A stretch of 64,000 nucleotides of DNA from Conexibacter woesei DSM 14684 (GTDB lineage: Bacteria; Actinomycetota; Thermoleophilia; Solirubrobacterales; Solirubrobacteraceae), in the NCBI RefSeq assembly GCF_000025265.1, contig NC_013739.1:5814001-5878000 (forward strand), in the 5' to 3' direction. A program made the translations under genes and the position numbers. The notes below the pieces were generated by a model that saw only the letters and a program-made list of their open reading frames with translations, made no database searches and was not told where the DNA came from. Below are positions 11,001 to 17,220 of this stretch, piece by piece (the first letter of the stretch is position 1; every line of letters starts with the position of its first letter).

Positions 11001-11216
11001 GATGACGCCGGTACGGGCGCCGTAGACCTCGTCCCAGATGCCGTAGGTCGGCAGCAGACCGGCCTCGTCGTCGGGGTGTGCACCGATGAACATCGCGTTG
11101 AGCTTCACCGGCTCCTGCTCGGCAGCGAGCGCTGACGGCGCTGCCGCCAACGCGGCAGCCGCCGTGACCGCGAGTGCGGCACCGGCTCTGCGTACGACAG
11201 TCCAACGACCTTCCAT
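8001..11216 (-). CDS. Exported multi-domain PIG-L (LmbE-type) deacetylase with carbohydrate-binding and collagen-like parts
   Basis: A 1071-residue exported protein. A signal peptide (cleavage near 32) precedes a PIG-L/LmbE deacetylase domain with the zinc motif AHPDDE (46-51) and a later HGNH. Members of this family remove N-acetyl groups from GlcNAc conjugates, as MshB does with GlcNAc-inositol and PIG-L with GlcNAc-phosphatidylinositol. Next come NEW3-like beta domains (SGLTESGTVRFAVPAGF), a CBM9-like domain (GTAYASWFGDSLYMHVRVTDD, about 580-780 overall) and a collagen-like Gly-X-Y stretch (GPKGDPGPQGPAG). A basic C-terminal domain closes it. The ATG at 11216 has GAGAGGAG upstream and starts the signal peptide; the frame 5' of it is not family-like. 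AGA arginine codons are unusually frequent. It is divergent from iolD, so it may free an aminosugar-inositol conjugate. Confidence 0.88.
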   Translation of the reverse strand: MEGRWTVVRRAGAALAVTAAAALAAAPSALAAEQEPVKLNAMFIGAHPDDEAGLLPTYGIWDEVYGARTGVITVTRGEGGGNSAGLEEGAPLGILREREERRAVGRAGIRNIYNLDLQDFFYTYSVPLTRQVWNYDVALERVVRVVRQTRPDTVVTMNQMPSPGQHGNHIAAAWLAYEAYNLAGDPAAYPNQILSEGLRPWRIKSVYQSGGTVTGSPDRGQACETTYTPDPGSEVYRTWQGRTSNSPDPHNRGKTWAQIAREGNREYVSQGRGGWPPNTIPGDQLGCQQLRLMVGRVPHDPGVRRADGALVGSAVAQPGGFRLGTELDLDTSSYEVLPGQPFTVTATVRSTQDLDDAQLRLELPSGWTGGAAQAVGAPNRDGESKVRFTVTPSTSVAANATTRLYAVMEQDGASGRNGIVVRVAPPVRGELEPRRTVADYRSWLRDQDLEQLGDTVTPVFSLGVGESKTVNVRVRNYSGLTESGTVRFAVPAGFSVDQVTKPYSGLAAGAETSVPFTVTNTDTSLRTGNVRQDGEVGAAPSYPITITTTSTATAGSGEMSSAIDLVPVTTIPRAAAQPALDGTFSAAKYPGQPIDLSKTWEGSIDSRSTRTKARGTAYASWFGDSLYMHVRVTDDTLGTILAPEDAKRHWRADSVEIAFDPQPESFDTSTTFKVGVFPTTTNGQPAAYRDADGFQGPIAQSAPGMRVVSRINTANYTGYELEVKIPFSDLPAAARQNWTGMNIFIYDSDTQDKVGQTRQGWSTFNGVQADPYRWGHAIFGGGYTPTGSTTPEDPTMLLEAAQSVLSPQSILQAAVDGTGLGGSKRAPSDATLELAGEPKLVGDNVVVPVVATGPGTANVFVTDPGLGRPDPLGGVDMNLYGAEKVLGSDTDVLVGAAGRVLQVRVPVSAAARDAIKADGALVLASYGARAGGTTPLAVGLPGDDGTVPPLPVPGPKGDPGPQGPAGAQGPVGPQGPKGEPAKKPAARHAAPKVTCKLVRRQRTVKAVSCTVKAASPASRVVVKSGKRTLAKATLRKGVARVSLPASTKRATFTSVDRRGKVLRSVEVRVRR

Positions 11217-11234
11217 GGAACTCCTCTCCCGGGT

Positions 11235-11258
11235 CCAGGTCACCCCGGCGGGACCTGG
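11235..11258. promoter_or_regulatory. Inverted repeat in the 5' leader of the deacetylase gene
   Basis: CCAGGTC (11235-11241) and GACCTGG (11252-11258) form a 7-bp stem with a 10-base loop, about 19 bases before the deacetylase ATG on the minus strand. It may be an operator or an mRNA leader hairpin. The role is unproven. Confidence 0.35.
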
Positions 11259-11274
11259 TCTCTCACAAGGACGC

Positions 11275-11309
11275 AACACTTCTACCACGTCCGCACATCA
11301 TCGTGTTAG
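11275..11309. promoter_or_regulatory. Candidate operator and iolD promoter in the divergent region
   Basis: AACACTT (11275-11281) is the exact reverse complement of the AAGTGTT heptamer at 7928-7944. GTGTTAG (11303-11309) matches the end of the second heptamer there. A TANNNT hexamer TAGTTT (11307-11312) overlaps the second element and could be the -10 box for iolD, so a bound repressor would block it. The region is A/T-rich for this genome. Confidence 0.4.
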
Positions 11310-11354
11310 TTTTTGTCCAGAATTGTTGGAGCCGGGATCGAGGAGAGCCGTGTC

Positions 11355-13349
11355 GTGCCGACCGTCCGTCTGACCACCGCGCAAGCGATCGTGCGCTACC
11401 TGTCCGCGCAACACAGCGAGCGCGACGGTGATCGCCGCCGTCTGATCCCGGCCCTGTTCGGGATCTTCGGACACGGCAACGTCGCCGGCCTCGGCCAGGC
11501 GCTGGAGGAGCACGGCGCGGACCTGCCGTACATGCAGGCCCGCAACGAGCAGTCAATGGTCCACAGTGCGACCGCGTTCGCGAAGGCGACGCGCCGTGGC
11601 CAGACGCTCGCGTGCGCCGCCTCGATCGGCCCTGGCTCGACGAACATGGTGACCGGCGCCGCGCTCGCCACGATCAACCGGCTGCCCGTCCTGCTGCTCG
11701 CCTCCGACACCTACGCGACGCGGCGCCAGGGCCCCGTCCTGCAGCAGCTGGAGCACCCCTCCGCGCTCGACGTCTCGGTCAACGACGCATTCCGCCCCGT
11801 CTCGCGCCTGTTCGACCGGATCCAGCGCCCCGAGCAGCTGCTGACGGCGCTGCCGGAGGCGATGCGCGTCCTCACCAGCCCGCGCGAGACCGGCGCCGTC
11901 GTGCTCGCACTGCCGCAGGACGTGCAGTCGGAGGCGTACGACTTCCCGGAGTCGTTCTTCGCCGAGCGGACCTGGACGATCGGCCGTCCGCAGCCCGAGC
12001 CCGCGCTCGTCGAGCGCGCCGCCGAGCTGATCGAGCGCGCCGAGCGGCCGCTCGTGATCGCCGGCGGCGGCGTCCTCTACAGCGACGCGCAGGCGGAGCT
12101 GGAGGAGCTGGCCGACGCCTTCGGCCTGCCCGTCGCCGAGACGTTCGCCGGCAAGGGCGCCGTGCGAATCGGCGCTTGGTGGGGCCTCGGCGGGATCGGA
12201 TTGGAGGGCACGCCGGCGACCAACGCGCTCGCCGCTCAGGCCGACCTCGTGATCTCCGTCGGCACGCGCCTGACCGACTTCCCGACCGCCTCGCAGTCGC
12301 TCTTCGCCCACCCCGAAGTGAACTTCGTCGCGATCAACGTCGACGGCCGCGACGCGCACAAGCAGGGCGCGCTCGCGCTCGAAGCCGACGCGCGCGACAC
12401 CCTGCGGGCGCTGTCAGACGCGCTCGCTGCTCGGGGCCGCCGCCCCTCGGCGACCTACCGGGCGGCCATCGAGGAAGGGGCCGCGGCGTGGGCAAGTCGC
12501 CGCGCCGCGGCCCTCTTCGAGGACCACGCGAATGGCATGACGCAGGGGCGCCTGCTCGGCGTGATGCAGGAGGCCGCACGCCCCGGCGACACGCTGATCG
12601 CCGCCGCGGGCGGCCCGCCCGGCGACGTGCTGAAGGTGTGGGACGCGACCGGCGAGCGCCACGCGCACATCGAGTTCGGCTTCTCCTGCATGGGCTATGA
12701 GCTGCCGGCCGCGCTCGGCGTGCGGATGGCCCAGCCGGACGACGGCGAGGTGATCGCGTTCATCGGCGACGGCACCTTCCTGATGGCGCCGTCCGAGCTG
12801 GTCACCGCGCTCCAGGAGCGGCTCGCGATCACCGTCGTGATCAGCGAGAACCACGGCTTCCAGGTGATCCGCCGCCTCCAGATGGCGCGCGCCGGCCGCG
12901 ACTTCGGCAACGAGTTCCGCGCCCGCACCGAGAGCGGCGCCGGGTCGGCCGAGCCGACGCGCCTCTCCGGCGACTACCTCGGCCTCGACCTCGCCGCGAT
13001 CGCGGCGGGAATGGGCGCGCGCAGCTGGCGCGTCTCCGACCCCGGCAGCCTGCGCGCCGCGCTCGACGCCGCGCGCGACCACGACGGCCCGGCGGTGATC
13101 GTCGCCGAGACGCTGCCGCACGTCGACCTGCCCGGCGCGGAGGTGTGGTGGGACGTCGCGCCCGCCGAGGTCTCCGCCGACCCGGTCGTCCAGCAGCTGC
13201 GCGCCGAGTACGAGGCCGACCGCGCCCGTCACCAGCGCTTCCACCACCCCGCCGCCCCCCAGGAGGTCGCGGAATCCCACGGGCAGAGCCCTCGGATTCC
13301 GTCTGCCTCGCGCGCCCCTCGCACGAACCAGGAGGCTCCGACCCCATGA
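11355..13349 (+). CDS. iolD: 3D-(3,5/4)-trihydroxycyclohexane-1,2-dione hydrolase (IolD)
   Basis: A 664-residue thiamine-diphosphate enzyme. IolD hydrolytically opens the diketone ring made from inosose in inositol breakdown. The family start VRLTTAQAIVRYLSAQ is followed by FGHGNVAGLGQAL and the ThDP-activating glutamate in ARNEQSMVH (Glu65). The cofactor-binding stretch FIGDGTFLMAPSELV...ISEN lies near residue 470. I chose the GTG at 11355 (GAGGAG about 9 bases upstream) over a TTG at 11313. The last 25-30 residues (SHGQSPRIPSASRAPRTNQ) are a low-complexity tail beyond the core and coincide with a strong hairpin at 13271-13300. The stop overlaps the next ATG as ATGA. Length and motifs fit the family well. 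Confidence 0.95.
   Translation: MPTVRLTTAQAIVRYLSAQHSERDGDRRRLIPALFGIFGHGNVAGLGQALEEHGADLPYMQARNEQSMVHSATAFAKATRRGQTLACAASIGPGSTNMVTGAALATINRLPVLLLASDTYATRRQGPVLQQLEHPSALDVSVNDAFRPVSRLFDRIQRPEQLLTALPEAMRVLTSPRETGAVVLALPQDVQSEAYDFPESFFAERTWTIGRPQPEPALVERAAELIERAERPLVIAGGGVLYSDAQAELEELADAFGLPVAETFAGKGAVRIGAWWGLGGIGLEGTPATNALAAQADLVISVGTRLTDFPTASQSLFAHPEVNFVAINVDGRDAHKQGALALEADARDTLRALSDALAARGRRPSATYRAAIEEGAAAWASRRAAALFEDHANGMTQGRLLGVMQEAARPGDTLIAAAGGPPGDVLKVWDATGERHAHIEFGFSCMGYELPAALGVRMAQPDDGEVIAFIGDGTFLMAPSELVTALQERLAITVVISENHGFQVIRRLQMARAGRDFGNEFRARTESGAGSAEPTRLSGDYLGLDLAAIAAGMGARSWRVSDPGSLRAALDAARDHDGPAVIVAETLPHVDLPGAEVWWDVAPAEVSADPVVQQLRAEYEADRARHQRFHHPAAPQEVAESHGQSPRIPSASRAPRTNQEAPTP
13271..13300 (+). 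other. Strong hairpin at the iolD 3' end
   Basis: GGAATCC (13271-13277) pairs with GGATTCC (13294-13300), and an inner GGGC-AGA-GCCC continues the stem across a small internal loop. It lies inside the last codons of iolD, about 45 bases before the dehydrogenase start. It may mark mRNA processing or attenuation; no U tract follows, so full termination is unlikely. Confidence 0.5.
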
Positions 13350-14398
13350 CCGCCGCCACCGAGGCGCGCACGATGCGCGCCGCGATCTTCGAGGGGCCCG
13401 GCCGCCTCGTCATCTCCGAGCGTCCGATCCCGCAGCTGCACGCGCCCGACGACGTCCTGATCGAGGTCGAGGCATGCGGCGTGTGCGGCACCGATGTCCA
13501 CATCCTCTCCGACCCGCCGGGCCATCCCGGAACGCCCGGTTGCGTGCTCGGCCACGAGTTCGTGGGCCGTGTGCGCGGGGTCGGTGCGGAGGCGCGCGAC
13601 GTCGCGGTCGGTGACCGCGTCGTCGTCGCGCCGAATCTGAGCTGCGGCACCTGCGCCGCATGCAAGAAGGGGCTCACCGCCCACTGCGAGCGCTTCACGA
13701 CGATCGGCATCTTCCGCGACGGCGGGATGGCCTCCCACGTCGTCGTGCCGGCGCTCGCCTGCCACCAGATCGCGGACGACCTGCCCGCGCAGGTCGCCGC
13801 GCTCGTCGAGCCGCTGTCGTGCGTCTTCAACGGCATCCAGCAGGCGAAGCTCGTGCCGGGCGAGACGGTCGTCGTGATCGGCGCCGGCGCGATCGGCCTG
13901 ATGTTCCTGGCGCTGCTGCGCGCCGGCGGCGCGAGCCGCGTCGTCGTCGTCGAGCCGGGCGAGCTGCGTCGCGGGATCGCGCTGGAGATGGGCGCCGATT
14001 ACGCGCTCGACCCGCGCGACGCCGGCTTCGCCGAGGCGGTCGAGAACGCGCTCGGCGGCGCCGGCGCGGACGTCGTCGTCGACGCCGTCGGCAGCCAGCT
14101 GCCGGCCGCGATCGAGCTCGCCGCGCCGCGCGGGCGCGTGCTGCTGTTCGGCATGGACGCCCACGCCAGAGGCGCGCTGCCGCAGGTCGAGATCACCCGC
14201 CGCGAGCTGGTCGTCTTCGGCACCTACGTCGGCGACCACACCTTCCCCGACACGATCCGCGTGCTCGAGTCCGGCGTGATCGACCTCGCGCCGCTGGTCT
14301 CGCACTGGGTGTCGCTGGAGGAGCTGCCGGAGACGCTCGACGAGATCCGCGGCGGCTCCGCCGTCAAGGCCGTCATCGACTTGACCCGCGGCGCATGA
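13346..14398 (+). CDS. Zinc-dependent medium-chain alcohol/polyol dehydrogenase
   Basis: A 350-residue MDR-family oxidoreductase. Catalytic zinc ligands appear in CGVCGTDVH and LGHEF, the four-cysteine structural zinc site in CGTCAACKKGLTAHC, and the NAD-binding loop in VVVIGAGAIGLMF. Enzymes of this class oxidise secondary alcohols of polyols or threonine. It lies between iolD and iolE with 4-base overlaps at both ends, so it belongs to inositol catabolism. No iolG-type (GFO/IDH/MocA) inositol dehydrogenase is present in the window, so this enzyme may carry out that first oxidation, or act on another inositol isomer or a linked polyol. AGGAGG 9 bases before the ATG is a strong ribosome-binding site. 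The substrate is inferred from context only. Confidence 0.85.
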   Translation: MTAATEARTMRAAIFEGPGRLVISERPIPQLHAPDDVLIEVEACGVCGTDVHILSDPPGHPGTPGCVLGHEFVGRVRGVGAEARDVAVGDRVVVAPNLSCGTCAACKKGLTAHCERFTTIGIFRDGGMASHVVVPALACHQIADDLPAQVAALVEPLSCVFNGIQQAKLVPGETVVVIGAGAIGLMFLALLRAGGASRVVVVEPGELRRGIALEMGADYALDPRDAGFAEAVENALGGAGADVVVDAVGSQLPAAIELAAPRGRVLLFGMDAHARGALPQVEITRRELVVFGTYVGDHTFPDTIRVLESGVIDLAPLVSHWVSLEELPETLDEIRGGSAVKAVIDLTRGA

Positions 14399-15282
14399 GC
14401 GGCGACCGCGTCGCCGCCGCGCCGATCTCCTGGGGCGTCTGCGAGGTGCCCGGCTGGGGCGTCCAGCTCGAGCCCGAGCGCGTGCTGGAGGAGATGCGCG
14501 CGCTCGGCCTGACGGCGACCGAGGCCGGGCCGGAGGGCTTCCTGCCGACCGACCCGCGCGCCGCGGCGGCGCTGCTGGAGCGCAGCGGGATGCAGCTCGT
14601 CGGCGCGTTCGTGCCGGCGGCGCTGCACCTCGACGGCGCCCTGGAGCCCATCCGCCGTGCCGCCGCGCTGCTGGCCGAGGCCGGCGCCCGCGCGCTCGTC
14701 CTCGCCGCCACCACCGGCAGCGACGGCTACGACGCCGACGCCGCGCTCGACGACGCCGCCTGGGAGCGGCTGCTGCGCGGACTCGACGAGGCGCGCACGG
14801 TCTGCGCGGTGGAGGGCGTCCGCTGCTCGCTGCACCCGCACGCCGGCACCGTCGTCGAACGGCGCGAGCACGTCGAGCGCGTGCTCGCCGGCTCGACCGT
14901 CGAGCTGTGCCTCGACACCGGCCACCTGATGGTCGGCGGCGCCGACCCGCTGGCGATCGCGCAGGCGGCCGCGAGCCGCATCGGCCACGTCCACCTGAAG
15001 GACGTCGACGCCGCGATGGCCGCGCGCGTCGCCGACGGCTCGCTCCCCTACTCGCAGGCCGTGCGCGACGGGATGTACCGCCCGCTCGGCGCGGGCGACG
15101 TCGACGTCGCCGGGATCGTCTCGCTGCTGGAGGGCGCCGGCTACCGCGGCTGGTACGTGCTGGAGCAGGACGTGATGCTCGACGCCGAGCCGCCCGCCGG
15201 TGCCGGCCCGCTCGGCGACGTGCGCGCCAGCGCCGAGCACCTGCGCTCCCTGCTCGCCGACAACGGGGCGGCAGCCGCATGA
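14395..15282 (+). CDS. iolE: Inosose dehydratase-like TIM-barrel protein (IolE)
   Basis: A 295-residue protein of the xylose-isomerase-like TIM-barrel family. IolE dehydrates scyllo-inosose to the trihydroxycyclohexane dione, the substrate of IolD. The start VAAAPISWGVCEVPGWGVQL is typical of the IolE group, which usually has P(I/V)SWG near the N-terminus. Metal-site positions appear in CLDTGHLMVGG and GHVHLKDVD. The length matches the family. It overlaps the dehydrogenase by ATGA at its start and a 30-codon micro-ORF by ATGA at its end. Related TIM-barrel proteins include inosose isomerases (IolI), but the N-terminal motif and operon position favour IolE. Confidence 0.9.
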   Translation: MSGDRVAAAPISWGVCEVPGWGVQLEPERVLEEMRALGLTATEAGPEGFLPTDPRAAAALLERSGMQLVGAFVPAALHLDGALEPIRRAAALLAEAGARALVLAATTGSDGYDADAALDDAAWERLLRGLDEARTVCAVEGVRCSLHPHAGTVVERREHVERVLAGSTVELCLDTGHLMVGGADPLAIAQAAASRIGHVHLKDVDAAMAARVADGSLPYSQAVRDGMYRPLGAGDVDVAGIVSLLEGAGYRGWYVLEQDVMLDAEPPAGAGPLGDVRASAEHLRSLLADNGAAAA

Positions 15283-15371
15283 GCGCGCGGAACGACTCGC
15301 CCTGGGGGCTCGCTGTTCCGAGCGAGAACTCGCCAGAGGCTCCTTCTCGCGGTCGCCAGGTGCACCGATGA
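15279..15371 (+). CDS. 30-codon micro-ORF linking iolE and iolC
   Basis: An ATG at 15279 overlaps the iolE stop as ATGA. Thirty codons later the TGA (15369-15371) overlaps the iolC ATG, again as ATGA. The peptide begins MSARNDSPWGL and ends GRQVHR; it is hydrophilic, with no signal or membrane segment and no known family. Its coding sequence contains two tandem hairpins (15288-15350). It may be a translated coupler that carries ribosomes across the hairpins into iolC, a small protein, or a chance frame. The double ATGA fit to both neighbours is the only positive evidence. I saw no ribosome-binding site specific to it. Confidence 0.4.
   Translation: MSARNDSPWGLAVPSENSPEAPSRGRQVHR
15288..15350 (+). 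other. Two tandem intercistronic hairpins between iolE and iolC
   Basis: CGGAAC (15288-15293) pairs with GTTCCG (15315-15320), with an inner GCCC/GGGC stem. GCGAGAA (15322-15328) pairs with TTCTCGC (15344-15350). They end 17 bases before the iolC start. They could protect or process the mRNA or modulate iolC expression. Confidence 0.5.
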
Positions 15372-16306
15372 CTGCCCCGTTCGACGTGATCGCGATCGGC
15401 CGGATCGGCGTCGACCTCTACCCCGAGCAGCACCGCGTCGCGCTCGCCGACGTCGAGACGTTCGTCAAGGGCCTCGGCGGCAGCGCGACGAACGTCGCCG
15501 TCGCCGCGGCCAGACACGGTCGCCGCAGCGCGATCGTGACGAAGGTCGGCGACGACGGCTGGGGCGCCTACTGCCGCCAGGCGCTCGCCGACTACGGCGT
15601 CGACGGGCGCTGGGTCGGCACCGACCCGGAGCTGCGCACGCCCGTGACGTTCTGCGAGGTCCACCCGCCCGACGACTTCCCGCTGCTGTTCTACCGCGAG
15701 CCGACCGCGCCCGACCTCAGCCTCGGCACGAGCGAGCTGGACCTCGACGCGATCGCCGCGGCCGGCCTGCTGTGGACGACCGGCACCGGCCTCTCGCGCG
15801 AGCCGAGCCGCTCCGCCGTGCTGGCCGCGCTCGACGCGCGCACGGACGGCGCGCTCGCCGTCCACGACCTCGACGACCGCCCGATGCTGTGGCCGGCGGG
15901 CGAGCGCCACGAGGACTGGGCGCAGGAGGCGGTCAAGCGCGCCACCGTGGTCGTCGGCAACCGCGCCGAGGCGGCCGTCGCCGTCGGCGACCTGCCGCCG
16001 CGCGAGCAGGCGCTCGCGCTGCTGGAGCTGGGACCGGAGATCGCGGTCGTCAAGCAGGGGCCGGCCGGCGTGCTCGGCGCCACGCGCGACGGCGAGATCG
16101 TCGAGGTGCCGCCGACGCCGGTCGAGGTCGTCTGCGGCCTCGGCGCCGGCGACGCCTTCGGCGGCGCGCTCTGCCACGGCCTGCTCGCCGGCTGGCCGCT
16201 CGAACGGATCCTTCGCTTCGCGAACGTGGCCGGGGCGATCGTCGCCTCGCGCCTGCTGTGCGCCGCCGCCATGCCCACCAGCGAGGAAGTCGAGACCCGC
16301 CTGTGA
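15368..16306 (+). CDS. iolC: 5-dehydro-2-deoxygluconokinase (IolC)
   Basis: A 312-residue PfkB-family kinase. IolC phosphorylates 2-deoxy-5-keto-gluconate at C6 in inositol breakdown. The family start FDVIAIGRIGVDLYPEQ and GGSATNVAVAAARHG fit IolC closely, and the catalytic motif CGLGAGDAFGGAL lies near residue 255. It is the length of single-domain IolC, without the C-terminal aldolase-like DUF2090 domain found fused in many proteobacterial versions. The ATG at 15368 overlaps the micro-ORF stop, and its own stop overlaps the iolB GTG. An aldolase (iolJ) is not in the window. Confidence 0.93.
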   Translation: MTAPFDVIAIGRIGVDLYPEQHRVALADVETFVKGLGGSATNVAVAAARHGRRSAIVTKVGDDGWGAYCRQALADYGVDGRWVGTDPELRTPVTFCEVHPPDDFPLLFYREPTAPDLSLGTSELDLDAIAAAGLLWTTGTGLSREPSRSAVLAALDARTDGALAVHDLDDRPMLWPAGERHEDWAQEAVKRATVVVGNRAEAAVAVGDLPPREQALALLELGPEIAVVKQGPAGVLGATRDGEIVEVPPTPVEVVCGLGAGDAFGGALCHGLLAGWPLERILRFANVAGAIVASRLLCAAAMPTSEEVETRL

Positions 16307-17220
16307 CCGATCAGCTCCATCGCCCCGCCGGCAGCGCCCGCGACGGCGCCGACCCGCTCCACATCGCGCCCGCCGACGCCGGCTGGGCGCACACCGGCCT
16401 GCGCGTGGTCGAGCTGGCGCCCGGCGAGAGCCGCACGCTCGCGACCGAGGCCGACGAGTACGCGGTCCTGCCGCTCGCCGGCGGCGGCATCGTCGTCGAG
16501 GCCGACCGCCAGCTGCTGGAGCTGGAGGGCCGCGCCGACCCGTTCGCGCGCGTGACCGACTTCGCCTACCTGCCGCGCGACTGCGCGGCGCGGATCTCCA
16601 ACTCCGGCGCGCAGCCGGCGCGGCTCGCGCTGCCGTACGCGAACGCGCGCCGTCGGCTGGAGGTCCGCTACGGCGCGGCCGAGGACGTCCCGGTCGAGCT
16701 GCGCGGCGCCGGCGCCGCGACGCGCCAGGTCAACAACTTCCTCCACCCGGACGCGTTCGAGACCGACCGCCTCACCTGTGTCGAGCTGCTGACGCCGCAG
16801 GGCAACACCTCCTCCTACCCGCCGCACAAGCACGACACCGACGCGCCGGCCGGCGAGGGTCAGGCGGTGCTGGAGGAGATCTACTACTTCGAGCTGCGCG
16901 AGGCGGGCGGCGTCGGGCTGCACCGCACCTACACCGCCGACGGCGAGATCGACGCGACGGTCGAGGTCGGCCACGGCGACGCGTTCCTGATCCCGCGCGG
17001 CTACCACGGCCCGTGCGTCGCGCTGCCCGGCTACGACCTGTACTACCTGAACGTGCTCGCCGGCCCGTCGACCGAGCGCTCGCTCGCGTTCAAGGACGAT
17101 CCCGCGCACGCGTGGATCCGTGACAGCTGGGCCGGGCAGCCGCTCGACCCGCGCCTGCCGCTGTGCGACGCACGCGGCCCGATCGACCACGCCCGCCACC
17201 CGCAGGAGACCGCCCGATGA
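16303..17220 (+). CDS. iolB: 5-deoxy-glucuronate isomerase (IolB)
   Basis: A 305-residue cupin-fold isomerase that converts 5-deoxy-glucuronate to 2-deoxy-5-keto-gluconate. The metal-binding cupin motifs are visible as YPPHKHDT and EEIYYFEL, and a late histidine in PRGYHGPC precedes the family ending YDLYYLNVLAGP. The GTG start overlaps the iolC stop and the TGA overlaps the next ATG. The N-terminus HRPAGSARDGADPLHIAPADAG matches the usual IolB beginning. Length and motifs leave little doubt. Confidence 0.95.
   Translation: MTDQLHRPAGSARDGADPLHIAPADAGWAHTGLRVVELAPGESRTLATEADEYAVLPLAGGGIVVEADRQLLELEGRADPFARVTDFAYLPRDCAARISNSGAQPARLALPYANARRRLEVRYGAAEDVPVELRGAGAATRQVNNFLHPDAFETDRLTCVELLTPQGNTSSYPPHKHDTDAPAGEGQAVLEEIYYFELREAGGVGLHRTYTADGEIDATVEVGHGDAFLIPRGYHGPCVALPGYDLYYLNVLAGPSTERSLAFKDDPAHAWIRDSWAGQPLDPRLPLCDARGPIDHARHPQETAR

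Noticed and set aside
11313-11354. TTG start for iolD at 11313
   Set aside because: The residues before the GTG at 11355 match no family sequence. GAGGAG precedes 11355, where the usual N-terminus (VRLTTAQAIVRYL) begins.
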